A stretch of DNA of 64,000 nt from positions 1 to 64,000 of the forward strand of contig JAPSLO010000005.1 of NCBI GenBank assembly GCA_031180725.1, in the 5' to 3' direction. Of the stretch, positions 8,078-16,613 are shown piece by piece. Each line of letters starts with the position of its first letter. Position 1 is the first letter of the stretch. Source of the DNA: Roseomonas sp. GTDB lineage: Bacteria; Pseudomonadota; Alphaproteobacteria; Acetobacterales; Acetobacteraceae. Both the position numbers and the translations under genes were made by a program. The notes beneath the pieces are model-generated. The model did no database searches. It was given only the letters and a program-made list of their open reading frames with translations, and had not been told where the DNA came from.

Positions 8078-8841
8078 GGGCAATGCGCCGCTTGGCCGCC
8101 CTGCTGCTTCTGGCGCTGGCCCTGGCCCTTCCGGGCCGCCTGGCCAAGGCCGAAGCGCGCGCCTGCGGCGCGCCGGAGGAGGAACTGGCCGCCGCTCCCC
8201 TGCCCGGCGCCTCCGCTGCCATCGCCCGCGGGACGCTGCGCATCATGGTGGTGGGCAGCGCCTCCACCGCCGGTGGCGGGACATCGGGACCCGAGGCGGT
8301 TTGGCCCGCGCGGATGCAGGCCGTCCTAGCCGCCCGTCTTGCGCCGGTGGCCGTGGAGGCCCGGGTCTTCGGCGCCCGCGGCACCACGGCCGCCGATCAT
8401 GCGGGGCTCCTGGCCGCCGAGGCACCGCGCTTCCGTCCGCACCTGGTCATCTGGCAGCTTGGCACAGTGGAAGCCGCGCGCGGCCTGCCGCCCGAGGAGA
8501 TGTCGGACACGGTGCAGGAAGCTGCAGCCCAACTGCGGGCAGGACGCGGGGATCGGACCGACTTGCTGCTGATGGACATGCAGTTCTCCCGCTTCTTCCG
8601 GGCGAATGCGAATGTCGAGGCCTATCGCGATCAGTTGCGCTTTGCCGCCGCGGCTAGCGGAGCGCAGCTTTTCAGTCGCTGGGCCATCATGCACCATTGG
8701 GCGGAGACCGGCCGCCTCGACCTGGAACGAGCCACCCGGGCAGAGCGCCAGACGGTCGTCAACGAGTTGCATGACTGCCTTGCCCGCGCCCTGGTCGCCT
8801 TCATTCTGGAAGGAATCCAGCGAGAAGGAAGAATTCGTTAG
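8074..8841 (+). CDS. Exported SGNH/GDSL-type hydrolase or acyltransferase
   Basis: This 255-residue protein has a Sec signal peptide (hydrophobic Leu/Ala stretch about residues 6-22, likely cut near Ala26) and an SGNH fold. Block I is MVVGSAST with Ser in the nucleophile position. A central VIWQLGTVEA stands where the family has G-x-N-D, so the Asn is replaced. A C-terminal NELHDC could supply the His. Its ATG overlaps the TGA of the OpgC-like gene. The modified block III suggests an acyltransferase or a divergent esterase rather than a standard lipase. The function in glucan or glycan acylation is inferred from the coupling. Confidence 0.65.
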   Translation: MRAMRRLAALLLLALALALPGRLAKAEARACGAPEEELAAAPLPGASAAIARGTLRIMVVGSASTAGGGTSGPEAVWPARMQAVLAARLAPVAVEARVFGARGTTAADHAGLLAAEAPRFRPHLVIWQLGTVEAARGLPPEEMSDTVQEAAAQLRAGRGDRTDLLLMDMQFSRFFRANANVEAYRDQLRFAAAASGAQLFSRWAIMHHWAETGRLDLERATRAERQTVVNELHDCLARALVAFILEGIQREGRIR

Positions 8842-9022
8842 GCATTTTCCACTACCACTGGGCGATCGGCTGTCGCAATGTTGGGCCTGCGGAGCGACAA
8901 TCCGGGTGCTCCGCACGGTCCTCGGCCGGCGGACCCGGTGCTGGACGGCAAATGGCGTGACGAAGCAATCTCGACGAAGCCGGAAGGCGGAACCCTTCGC
9001 CTCCTTGGACGCTCCTGCCGGC

Positions 9023-9235
9023 ATGAGCGCGCAACTCCGTCCCGAGGGCGCGGCGCCCCCACGGATGGCGCCCGCGCAACATCAACACCCTGCGGAGCCC
9101 GGCGAGGTGGCTTTCGACCGTTGGTTGAAGAAGGAGTTAAGCCGGCTCTACGATGCTACGCTGTCGGAGCCGGTGCCCGAGGAGCTGACGCGCTTGTTGG
9201 AGGCGACGGCCCGAAAGGAAAGCCGTAAGGCGTAG
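9023..9235 (+). CDS. nepR: NepR-type anti-sigma factor of the general stress response
   Basis: This 70-residue protein carries the NepR core: a short helix (FDRWLKKELSRLYDATLSEP) followed by VPEELTRLLEA. In Alphaproteobacteria NepR holds the stress sigma factor EcfG until phosphorylated PhyR sequesters it. The start at 9023 (MSAQLRPEG) gives the usual 60-70-residue length; the frame is open upstream but overlaps the SGNH gene in another frame. Unusually there is no ecfG, phyR or histidine kinase beside it: the next gene, on the opposite strand, is fhs. Identity rests on the conserved motif and size and is fairly strong. Confidence 0.82.
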   Translation: MSAQLRPEGAAPPRMAPAQHQHPAEPGEVAFDRWLKKELSRLYDATLSEPVPEELTRLLEATARKESRKA

Positions 9236-9326
9236 GCGAGTAGTCGCTCCAAAGGAACAGGGCCAAGGAAATAGGGCAGTTTTGGCGCCAGGGCGCGCTG
9301 GAACGTGTTGGATCCTGGCCAGCCCT

Positions 9327-10997
9327 TCAGAACAGGCCCTCTATGTTCCCGCCCGCGTCGAGCGTGATGGTTTCGGCTGCTGGGCGGCGGGGCAGCCCGG
9401 GCATCGTCATGATCTCCCCGCAGATCGCCACTACAAAGCCGGCGCCGGCAGAAAGCCGCACATCCCGCAGAGGCAGTACATGGCCACTGGGAGCACCCAG
9501 GGCCGTCGGGTCCGCGCTGAAAGAATATTGCGTCTTGGCGACGCAGACTGGCAAATGGCCAAACCCCTCCTGCTCCCATCGCGCCAATCGCTGGGCGGCA
9601 GTTGTGGGGATCGCGACATCGGCGGCGCGATAGATCTCCCGCGCAATGGTCCGCAGCTTCTCGGCAAGCGGCATGGCATCGGGATAGAGCGGGGAGAAGC
9701 GGGCGGCACCCCGATCCAGCCGTGCCTGCACGGCCCGGGCCAGATCCAGCGCGCCCTTCGCTCCATCGGCCCAATGGGTGCAGAGGATGGCATCCGTATC
9801 CAGCCGAGCCATGGCCGCCTGTACAGCCGCGATCTCGGCCGGAGTGTCGGAGGTGAAGCGGTTCAGCGCGACGACCACCGGCAGGCCAAACTTGTGCATG
9901 TTCTCCACGTGCCGGGCCAGGTTCACGACCCCGCGTTCAACCGCCGCCACATCCTCCTTCCCGAGGTCTGCTTTAGCGATGCCTCCATGCATCTTGAGCG
10001 CGCGAACAGTGGCAACCACGACGCAGGCGCCGGGGGTCAGGCCGGCCAGGCGGCACTTGATGTCCAGGAACTTTTCGGCGCCCAGATCCGCGCCGAAGCC
10101 AGCCTCCGTCACCACCACATCCGCCAGGCCAAGGCCCAGGCGGGTGGCCACCACGCTGTTGCACCCATGAGCGATGTTGGCAAAAGGGCCGCCATGCACC
10201 AGGGCGGGCGAACCCTCGATGGTCTGCACCAAATTCGGAGCGAAGGCGTCGCGCAGCAGCACAGCCATGGCACCATCCGCCTTCAGATCGGCGGCCGTCA
10301 GCGCCGAGCCATCGCGCCGGCGGCCGACGATCATGCGACCGAGCCGAGCCTTCAGGTCCTCAAGGTCCCGTGCCAGGCAGAAAACGGCCATCACCTCCGA
10401 AGCCACGGTGATGTCGAATCCATCCTCACGCACCACGCCCTGGCTGGCGCCGCCCAGCCCGACCACGCAGTCCCGCAGGTTGCGGTCGTTCATGTCCATG
10501 GCGCGCCGCCAGCTCACTCGGCGCGGATCGAGCCCCAGCTCGTTCCCCCAGTAGAGGTGGTTGTCGATCATCGCCGAGAGCAGGTTGTTGGCGCTGGTGA
10601 TGGCGTGGAAGTCGCCGGTGAAGTGGAGGTTAATGTCCTCCATCGGCAACACCTGGGCATAGCCGCCACCGGTGGCGCCGCCCTTCACGCCGAAGCAGGG
10701 GCCAAGCGAAGGCTCCCGCAGCGCAATCATGGTCTTCGCACCAAGCGCGTTCAACGCGTCGGCCAAGCCGATCGTGGTGGTGGTCTTGCCCTCTCCGGCC
10801 GGGGTCGGGTTGATGCCGGTCACCAGCACCAGCTTGCCGGCGGGCCGAGCGGAAGCCTCGGCGACGAAGCCGGCGGAAACTTTCGCCTTGAACTTCCCGT
10901 ACGGCTCCAGCGCGTCGGCGGGGATGCCAGCCTTGGCGGCGACCTCAGTGATGGGGCGGAGCGTGGCGGCGCGCGCAATCTCAAGGTCGGTGGGCAT
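9327..10997 (-). CDS. fhs: Formate-tetrahydrofolate ligase
   Basis: This 556-residue cytoplasmic enzyme uses ATP to join formate to tetrahydrofolate, giving 10-formyl-THF for purine and one-carbon metabolism. The P-loop [10 protein letters not shown] sits at residues 65-74. The [31 protein letters not shown] and [10 protein letters not shown] blocks are all diagnostic. Length agrees with the family. The start at 10997 (MPTDLEIAR) excludes a long Arg/Pro-rich upstream extension that overlaps the divergent DUF1289 gene. No folD or other folate gene is adjacent. A 626-codon open frame on the opposite strand is only its shadow. Confidence 0.97.
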   Translation of the reverse strand: MPTDLEIARAATLRPITEVAAKAGIPADALEPYGKFKAKVSAGFVAEASARPAGKLVLVTGINPTPAGEGKTTTTIGLADALNALGAKTMIALREPSLGPCFGVKGGATGGGYAQVLPMEDINLHFTGDFHAITSANNLLSAMIDNHLYWGNELGLDPRRVSWRRAMDMNDRNLRDCVVGLGGASQGVVREDGFDITVASEVMAVFCLARDLEDLKARLGRMIVGRRRDGSALTAADLKADGAMAVLLRDAFAPNLVQTIEGSPALVHGGPFANIAHGCNSVVATRLGLGLADVVVTEAGFGADLGAEKFLDIKCRLAGLTPGACVVVATVRALKMHGGIAKADLGKEDVAAVERGVVNLARHVENMHKFGLPVVVALNRFTSDTPAEIAAVQAAMARLDTDAILCTHWADGAKGALDLARAVQARLDRGAARFSPLYPDAMPLAEKLRTIAREIYRAADVAIPTTAAQRLARWEQEGFGHLPVCVAKTQYSFSADPTALGAPSGHVLPLRDVRLSAGAGFVVAICGEIMTMPGLPRRPAAETITLDAGGNIEGLF

Positions 10998-11092
10998 GCC
11001 GGCATCTCCCCGCTGATGGCCAAGAACGCGCTTATCCGGTGCGCGGGGCGGCTGCAAGGCAGCCGGTTTTGCGCCGCGGCGTTGGGAGGGGC

Positions 11093-11299
11093 ATGGGAAG
11101 CCCCTGCATCGATGTCTGCAAGTATGACGAAGAGACCGGCTGGTGCTTCGGTTGCGGGATGACCAAGCCCGAGAAGAAGCGCTGGAAAAAGCAGGAGGAT
11201 CGGCCAGCAATCCGGGCAGCCTTGCCGGCAAGGCTGGAGGCGCTAGAGGCCGCCGGCCACCTCACCGGCCTAGCGGCGGCGAAGAAGAAAAAGAAGTGA
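11093..11299 (+). CDS. Small DUF1289 cysteine-motif protein
   Basis: This 68-residue protein matches the DUF1289 pattern: [19 protein letters not shown], then a Trp/Lys helix (EKKRWKKQ) and an Ala/Leu-rich tail ending in six lysines or alanine-lysines. The four cysteines suggest metal or Fe-S binding; members of the family have no firmly established function. The start at 11093 puts Met-Gly-Ser directly before the first conserved PCI. It is divergent from fhs (95-base gap) and converges on the MFS gene, with both stop codons inside one palindrome. Confidence 0.8.
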   Translation: MGSPCIDVCKYDEETGWCFGCGMTKPEKKRWKKQEDRPAIRAALPARLEALEAAGHLTGLAAAKKKKK

Positions 11300-11317
11300 A
11301 CCAGTCCGGCCGGTTCA
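11297..11317. terminator. Palindrome holding both convergent stop codons
   Basis: TGAACC (11297-11302) and GGTTCA (11312-11317) form an inverted repeat around a CCGG-rich centre. The first TGA is the stop of the DUF1289 gene. The last three bases are, on the minus strand, the TGA stop of the MFS gene. It could serve as a compact bidirectional terminator, but no T-run follows on either side. Confidence 0.32.
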
Positions 11318-12505
11318 GGCGGGCAGCGCTACGCGCCGCCGCACAACGAGCAGTAGCGAGCCTAGCAGTATCAGGTTGACCGCTCCGGCAAGCGCCGCGT
11401 TGCCGAACCCGGCCGTGTAGCCGCCGGTCAGGTCGAAGAAATATCCGCCCTGGAAGCCGCCCAGGGCATGACCCAGCCAGGCGAAGGCTAGGATGATGCC
11501 AATCGCCGTGGCACGGCCTGCCGCCGGGGTCAGAGCACGCGCGGTGACCAGCACGCTGGTCATCACCCCCGCATAGCCGAAGCCGTAGACCGGGGCGAAG
11601 ACATAAAACATTGACAGACTGCCGATCTGTGTGAAGGCGAAGACCGCCACGCTCTGCCACAGGGAAGCGGTCATGTAGGCCGGGATCGGGCCGATGATAT
11701 CCGCCAGCTTGCCGAAGGCTACGCGACCCAGGATCGCCGCCAGCAACATCACGAACAGCACGCCGGAGGCATCCGTGGCAGCGATGCAGAGGCCCTGGAT
11801 CAGGGGCACCAGGTGCATCAGCGGCACCGCCATGCAGGTGCAGCACAGCAGCACCGCCGCACTCAGCCAGACAATGGCAACGGCACGGGGCAGCGGCGTC
11901 GGCTCGGCATGCGCCCCGGGCCCCGCCCGCACGGCGCCGAGCGGCTCCCGCAGCAGCAGCGCCAAGGGCACAAGGACCCCAAGCGTCAGCAGCCCCTGGG
12001 CAAGCAAGGCGCCGCGCCAGCCCAGCACTTCGATCAGGAAGGCGGTTGCGAAGGGAACGCCACCCTGGCCCGCCGCCTGGCCAGCCGCGGCGATGCCGAT
12101 GGCAAGGCCGGCGCCGGAGGGGAACCAACTGCCGACGAGCGTGATGGCGGGCCCGAAAAGCCCGGCCCCGAACAGCCCCGCCAGGAAGAACAGCAGATAG
12201 AATTGCCACAGCCGGTCCGCGCCGGCGGCGAGGCTGACGCAGAGCCCGACCGCCACCGCGCCGGCGAGAGCGATGTGGCGGATCGGCGTGCGGTCCGCGA
12301 GGCTGCCCATCATGATGCCGCCCAGCGCCAAGCCGAACAGGCCGCTGGCATTGATCAGCGCGACGGCAGCGCGGGGCCATCCAAAGGCATGCTCTAGCGG
12401 GACGAAGAACACCGACAGGCCATTGACGAGCTGGCCCATGGCGATGGCAAGCATCACCGCGACCGCAACGACAATGACATGGCCATAGTGCAGGTGTCGC
12501 AACAT
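11315..12505 (-). CDS. Major facilitator superfamily transporter
   Basis: This 396-residue membrane protein has about twelve hydrophobic helices in two halves. The loop between helices 2 and 3 reads GSLADRTPIRH, a form of the MFS G-x-L-aD-r motif, and the equivalent second-half loop is FGKLADIIGP. The pattern, including GSWFPSGAGLAIGIAAAGQAAGQ, resembles oxalate/formate-antiporter-like and monocarboxylate MFS proteins. The substrate cannot be told from sequence. It is divergent from a Bug-type binding-protein gene (240-base gap), the only hint that it may move an organic acid. Confidence 0.8.
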   Translation of the reverse strand: MLRHLHYGHVIVVAVAVMLAIAMGQLVNGLSVFFVPLEHAFGWPRAAVALINASGLFGLALGGIMMGSLADRTPIRHIALAGAVAVGLCVSLAAGADRLWQFYLLFFLAGLFGAGLFGPAITLVGSWFPSGAGLAIGIAAAGQAAGQGGVPFATAFLIEVLGWRGALLAQGLLTLGVLVPLALLLREPLGAVRAGPGAHAEPTPLPRAVAIVWLSAAVLLCCTCMAVPLMHLVPLIQGLCIAATDASGVLFVMLLAAILGRVAFGKLADIIGPIPAYMTASLWQSVAVFAFTQIGSLSMFYVFAPVYGFGYAGVMTSVLVTARALTPAAGRATAIGIILAFAWLGHALGGFQGGYFFDLTGGYTAGFGNAALAGAVNLILLGSLLLVVRRRVALPA

Positions 12506-12745
12506 CGCCGCCTCCCGCCCGCTTCACTCTGCCCGAGCCAGGCGCGCAGCACCGGGCTTGGTGCAGCCTGCGTCCGGTCATGTTGCGCGCCGATGTCGCG
12601 CCGCCCTGAAGCGGGTTTCTCATGTGCCGTCGCCATGTTGCCCGCTGCGCCGTGCCGGCTGGTGTGATACGCGCCACAGCGGCTGTTGCGGCAGCGCAGG
12701 CCAAGCGGCAGGATGGCGGCAGAACTACAGAGGGAGGAGTTCTCC

Positions 12746-13723
12746 ATGCGTCGCCGCACGCTGCTGGGTGCGCTCGCCGTCGCACCAGTTGCCCCGCGGA
12801 TGGGGTTGGCCCAGACGACAGACTGGCCAACCCGGCCAGTGACCATCCTGGTGCCCTTCGTGGCCGGCGGGCCTTCCGACATTGTTGCGCGGACTATCGG
12901 CAACCGGATGGCACAGACCATCGGCCAGCCGGTGGTGGCAGAGAACCGCCCCGGCGCGAATGGCGAGGTGGCAGCGCGCCAAGTGGTGCGCAGCGCGCCG
13001 GACGGGCACACATTGTTCGTCGGCTCCATTGGCGTCTTTGCCATCAACACGGCGCTGCGGCCGAACCTGGGGTACGACCCACTGCGGGAACTCACCCCGG
13101 TAACCCTCGCAGTCACCACGCCGAATGTTCTGGTAGTAAATCCTGAGAAGGTGCCGGTGCGCACCCTGCCGGAGATGGTGGATTGGCTGAAGCGTAATCG
13201 TGGCCGCGCGAGCTACTCGACCTCCGGCGTCGGCTCCTCGGACCACCTGACGATGGAGTTGTTCAAGCAGCGCACGGGCACCGATGCCGAGCACGTACCA
13301 TATACCGGGGGTGCAGCGGCAGCCACTGACCTGATCGCCGGCAATGTGCAGCTGTCCTTCCAGAACCTGGGCACGGTGGCGGCCCACATCGCCGGCGGGC
13401 GGCTACGCGCCATCGCGGTGACCAGCGCGGAGCGCAACCGCATCTTGCCGGACGTACCGACAGCCATTGAGCAGGGCCTGCCAGATTTCGTCGTCACCTC
13501 TTGGCAGGCTGTAATGGCGCCGGGCGGCATGCCGATGCCGGTGCTGACCAAGGTGCATGCCGCTGTGAAGGAAGCCCTAACTCATGCGGAAACGGTGCAG
13601 CGCCTGAACGCCATCGGCTTCGATGTGGTAGCGAATACGCCGGACGAATACCGCAGCTTCCAGGAAGCCGAGATCGCGCGCTGGCGCGAAGTGGTGCGGA
13701 CGGCCAACATCCGCGCCGAGTGA
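12746..13723 (+). CDS. Bug/TctC-family periplasmic binding protein
   Basis: This 325-residue tripartite-tricarboxylate-type substrate-binding protein starts with an Arg-rich leader (MRRRTLLGALAVAP) that looks Sec/Tat-like, with cleavage near AQT. The family pattern is clear: WPTRPVTILVPFVAGGPSDI, then GQPVVAENRPGANGEVAA, and later SGVGSSDHLTMELFK and HVPYTGGAAAATDLIAG. The ATG at 12746 follows GGGAGGAG with good spacing. No TctA/TctB membrane subunits are adjacent, so it is an orphan receptor. Such proteins bind carboxylates; the ligand is unknown. Confidence 0.9.
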   Translation: MRRRTLLGALAVAPVAPRMGLAQTTDWPTRPVTILVPFVAGGPSDIVARTIGNRMAQTIGQPVVAENRPGANGEVAARQVVRSAPDGHTLFVGSIGVFAINTALRPNLGYDPLRELTPVTLAVTTPNVLVVNPEKVPVRTLPEMVDWLKRNRGRASYSTSGVGSSDHLTMELFKQRTGTDAEHVPYTGGAAAATDLIAGNVQLSFQNLGTVAAHIAGGRLRAIAVTSAERNRILPDVPTAIEQGLPDFVVTSWQAVMAPGGMPMPVLTKVHAAVKEALTHAETVQRLNAIGFDVVANTPDEYRSFQEAEIARWREVVRTANIRAE

Positions 13724-14029
13724 CACGCAGCCAAGGGTCGCGGCTCCGCAGTCTCCACTGTGCGGGGGCGAGCGGGCCGTGACCGTGGCCCACAGAGCTC
13801 TCGGTGCAGCGCAGCAGACAGAAGGGGAGTTATATAGTTTTCGCCGCGACTACCGGCGCGTGTATCCATGGCCGCGCCCGGCACCGTCGGATGCACCACA
13901 GGACCCGGTTTTCTGGAAGCTTCTAAATTGTGAACGGCCAGAGCCGAATCCAGGCCCGCAAAAGGCAACCTCACACTTCCGTCATCGTCCACAACGCCTC
14001 ATATTGGCTGCAAAATTTGGGAGGCCCGT
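13724..14029. other. Intergenic region without a recognisable gene
   Basis: About 306 bases lie between the Bug gene and the DedA-like gene. Open frames here give only low-complexity translations with no family resemblance. The stretch around 13830-13842 is locally AT-rich, and another AT-rich patch lies near 13922-13930, either of which could be a promoter. No tRNA cloverleaf or strong terminator is visible. The last bases carry the ribosome-binding site GGGAGG for the TTG start at 14030. Confidence 0.5.
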
Positions 14030-14590
14030 TTGGCCGAGTTTTGGGCGGAGTGGGGCGCGCTGGCGTATGCGGCGGCGGCGCTCTGGGCGTTTTTCGAAGG
14101 CGAAACATTCGTTCTTGTCGCCTCGGCGGCCGGTGCCGCAACGGGCGCCGTTGACCCCTATATCCTGATGGTAAGTGTCTGGCTGGGTTCCTTCGCCGGC
14201 GACCAGACCTGGTTCACCCTGGGCCGAAAGCTGGGCCCGGCAGCGCTGCGACGCTTTCCTGGCGCGGAGAAGCGCGTGGCGCGGGCGGCGCAGTTGCTGG
14301 ATCAGTATGGTATCCTCTTCATCCTGAGCTTCCGCTTCCTCTATGGCATCCGCAACGTTGCCTCGGCCGCCATTGGGATCACCGGCTTCGACCGTCGGCG
14401 CTTCATGCTGCTGAACTTCATCGCTGCTGGGGTTTGGGCGGGCAGCTTCGTGGCGGCTGGCTGGTTCCTCGGCGCGCTGCTAGGGCCGGAGCGGCTGCTC
14501 TGGGTGCTGGGCGGCTGCGCCGCGACGGTGGTGGTGATCCTGGTCGGCCGCCGCTACCTGCGCCATCGGCGGAGAACTCAGGTCGCCTGA
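14030..14590 (+). CDS. DedA/SNARE-associated (VTT-domain) membrane protein
   Basis: This 186-residue integral membrane protein of the DedA/VTT family has about five hydrophobic segments. Conserved features include FFEGETFVLVASAAGA near the N-terminus (the acidic pair of the first re-entrant loop), GDQTWFTLGRKLG, and FLYGIRNVASAAIGITGFDRRRF, which carries the family's R-x(3)-P/A arginine region. These proteins act in membrane lipid (undecaprenyl phosphate or phospholipid) flipping. The start is a TTG at 14030, preceded 6 bases upstream by GGGAGG; no ATG in frame gives a complete N-terminal loop. It stands alone. Confidence 0.82.
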   Translation: MAEFWAEWGALAYAAAALWAFFEGETFVLVASAAGAATGAVDPYILMVSVWLGSFAGDQTWFTLGRKLGPAALRRFPGAEKRVARAAQLLDQYGILFILSFRFLYGIRNVASAAIGITGFDRRRFMLLNFIAAGVWAGSFVAAGWFLGALLGPERLLWVLGGCAATVVVILVGRRYLRHRRRTQVA

Positions 14591-14646
14591 CGGCATGGCG
14601 GCACGCCGACGGAAGGCGCGCGGCCACGCCCTCGTGCCGACGGGTG

Positions 14647-15348
14647 CTATGAGCTGGCGGCGCGGATGATGCCACGCCGCATCTCGGCCTTTGCGGCGCG
14701 ATCCAGCGGCCAGGGGTAGATGCGGAGGCCGGCAAACCCTTCCTGCGCCATCGCATCCCGTAGCCAGGCGGGCAGCAAGGCCAGTGCCTTGGCTTCCGGC
14801 GGGCGGGCGGGCCATTCGGTGACCAGTGCGAGCGGCGGGCGGAAGGATGTGCCGGTCGGCGCATCGCGCCCCCGATGCAGCAGGCGGATGCCTTGCACCC
14901 CCAGGCCTCGCAGCGCCGCCTGGCCTTCGGCTGCGAGCCAGGCGGCGATCCGGGCCTCAGTGGCGGCATCGCCTGCCAGCCGCCAGATCATTAGCCAATC
15001 CGCATCCATGGGCGCCTGCGTGGCGCCGAGAGGCAGCGAGCTCGCGGCATGGTGCAGATAGACCGTGCGGGGATTCGTCACTTCCGCCAGGACGAGAGGG
15101 CGGTACGGATCGGCGGCGGCGATGCCCCGATAGCGCTCGAAGGCGGGCGCGGTGAACATGGACCAGTCCGGCGCCTGGTAGACATCCACCACCGAGAGCC
15201 CGCCCGAGACGGCCATGTAGGAGGTGCAGTTGGTGAAGCCCGCCTGGAACAGGTGGGGCGCATGCACGCCCGCATACCATTCGGCAAAAGCCGCCAAATG
15301 CACGTCTGGCAAGGCGAGTTCCACCACGTAGAAGATGTCCTCGGCCAA
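14647..15348 (-). CDS. Uncharacterised protein with dimeric alpha/beta-barrel-like halves
   Basis: This 233-residue soluble protein has no secure family assignment. The N-terminal segment FAEWYAGVHAPHLFQAGFTNCTSYMAV resembles the W-Y-x-x-H-x-P-x-L pattern of EthD-like or ferredoxin-like alpha/beta-barrel proteins. The second half (about residues 112-230) may be a weaker repeat of the same fold (WLMIWRLAGDAATEARIAAWL). No signal peptide or catalytic motif is evident. It is transcribed opposite to its neighbours and ends 57 bases past the DedA-like stop. The ATG at 15348 follows GGAGG on the minus strand. Confidence 0.6.
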   Translation of the reverse strand: MAEDIFYVVELALPDVHLAAFAEWYAGVHAPHLFQAGFTNCTSYMAVSGGLSVVDVYQAPDWSMFTAPAFERYRGIAAADPYRPLVLAEVTNPRTVYLHHAASSLPLGATQAPMDADWLMIWRLAGDAATEARIAAWLAAEGQAALRGLGVQGIRLLHRGRDAPTGTSFRPPLALVTEWPARPPEAKALALLPAWLRDAMAQEGFAGLRIYPWPLDRAAKAEMRRGIIRAASS

Positions 15349-15535
15349 GCCTGCCTCCTTCCCGCGCGATGCGCGGACGGTTCATGCGGCGGCCGCAAAG
15401 CACTGGTGCAGCATCCGGCGCACGCATAGTGTGATAACAGAATGCCACGCGCTGCAATCACGACGGCCGCCCTGGATGCCACCACGGCCAGCCCACACAC
15501 CGCTACGACGGCGGAGGTGACGAAACTCGGCGCGA

Positions 15536-15667
15536 GAGACCTCATCGCTGGACCAGCGCGCTTACGACAGCATGCACAAGGCGCTGGTGAGTGGACGCCT
15601 CATGCCCAACAGCGGTCTGTCAATCCGCGGAGGCGTGGCTGATGAGAGCTCGCGGCACCGGTCGTAA
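15536..15667 (+). pseudogene. Relic of a GntR-family regulator (N-terminal helix-turn-helix)
   Basis: One frame from 15536 reads through 43 codons resembling the start of a GntR winged helix: SLDQRAYDSMHKALVSG, then RLMPNSGLSIRGVADE. This matches the usual Y..L..A(L/I)..G.L.PG..L..R.LA pattern. The frame is closed by a stop at 15518-15520 upstream and by TAA at 15665 just where the recognition helix should continue, and there is no ligand domain after it. The rest of the 420-base gap (15349-15768) has no gene. It is most likely a decayed regulator of the deacetylase/ABC binding-protein operon. No database search could be run. Confidence 0.55.
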
Positions 15668-15768
15668 AGGATGCCTGCCTCGTCATCGGGCAGGCGCCGG
15701 CAGCGAATGTGCCAAATGGCTCCCGGCGCGGCACCCGCTGCGCGAAGCTGGATGAGGCGGAGGTCGTG

Positions 15769-16596
15769 ATGATCGACATGAGCGTGAAATGGCCGGGCGG
15801 CGCCCGTGTGGCCGTAGCCCTAACCTTCGATTTCGATGCGGAGACGCTGTGGCTCTCGCGTGATCCGTCCAATGCCCGCCGGCCGGGCACGCTGAGCCAG
15901 GGCACCTATGGCGCCCGGGTCGGCGTGCCGATGATCCTGCAGACGCTGAAGGAGGCCGATGTGAAGGCCACTTTCTTCATCCCCGGGTGGACCGTGGAGC
16001 GCCACGCGGACCGCGCGGAGATGGTCCTGAAGGAAGGGCATGAGATCGGGCATCACAGCTATTCCCACGCCTGGCCTGACCCCGACCGGCCGGATCTGGA
16101 TATCGAGGAGATGGAGAAGGGCCTGGAGGCGCTGAAGCGCGTGCTGGGCGTGGTGCCGAAGGGCTATCGCTCCCCGGCCGGCGAAACTACGGATGAGTTG
16201 GTGCGGCAGCTCGACAAGCACGGCTTCGAATACGACAGCTCCATGATGGGCGACGTAAACCCCTATCGGCTGCCGCACCCGGATGGCGGGCGGCGGCTGG
16301 TGGAGCTTCCCTATCACTGGAGCTTGGATGACGCGCCCTTCACCCTCTTCTCGGTGAAGACGCCGCGGCCGATCATGACCAACAGCCATCTTCGCGAGAT
16401 CTGGCAGGATGAGTTCCGAGAGATCCACCGTTGGGGTGGCTTCTACAACTTGGTCATGCATCCGCAGCTTTCCGGCCGACCCAGCCGGATCGCGCTGCTG
16501 CGGGAGATGATCGCCTTCATGAAGGGCTTCGAGGGCGTGTGGTTCGCCAGCTGCGCCCAGATCGCCGCCGCCTGGGCGGCCCAGGAACAGCGCTGA
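15769..16596 (+). CDS. Polysaccharide deacetylase (PuuE/HpPgdA-like)
   Basis: This 275-residue NodB-type deacetylase has the metal and catalytic motifs: LTFDFDAE (motif 1 Asp pair), GHEIGHHSYSH (motif 2 with H-x(3)-H), GYRSPAG (motif 3) and a C-terminal LVMHPQLSGRPSRI. The last segment is typical of the PuuE allantoinase / HpPgdA subgroup rather than of chitin or peptidoglycan GlcNAc deacetylases. There is no signal peptide, so it acts in the cytoplasm. The start at 15769 follows GGAGG by 5 bases; 15778 is an alternative. It is 17 bases upstream of a binding-protein gene and probably processes the imported compound, such as an amide or ureide. Confidence 0.85.
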   Translation: MIDMSVKWPGGARVAVALTFDFDAETLWLSRDPSNARRPGTLSQGTYGARVGVPMILQTLKEADVKATFFIPGWTVERHADRAEMVLKEGHEIGHHSYSHAWPDPDRPDLDIEEMEKGLEALKRVLGVVPKGYRSPAGETTDELVRQLDKHGFEYDSSMMGDVNPYRLPHPDGGRRLVELPYHWSLDDAPFTLFSVKTPRPIMTNSHLREIWQDEFREIHRWGGFYNLVMHPQLSGRPSRIALLREMIAFMKGFEGVWFASCAQIAAAWAAQEQR

Positions 16597-16613
16597 CGGG
16601 AGGGAGGGGTGCA

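Noticed and set aside
8989-9014. GGAAC-N16-CGCT upstream of nepR as an EcfG-type promoter
   Set aside because: The -10 part is CGCT rather than CGTT and the site ends about 9 bases before the start codon, too close for a normal leader.
9282-11162. 626-codon open frame on the plus strand across fhs
   Set aside because: It is the antisense of a clear formate-tetrahydrofolate ligase; its translation is His/Gln/Gly-rich with no family features, as expected in high-GC shadows.
13779-14168. 129-codon open frame between the Bug and DedA genes
   Set aside because: It overlaps the DedA-like gene in another frame and its translation is low complexity without domain features.
15442-15642. 66-codon open frame before the deacetylase
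   Set aside because: Its translation is Ala/Thr/Arg-rich; the GntR-like signal is in a different frame, so this frame is not the coding one.
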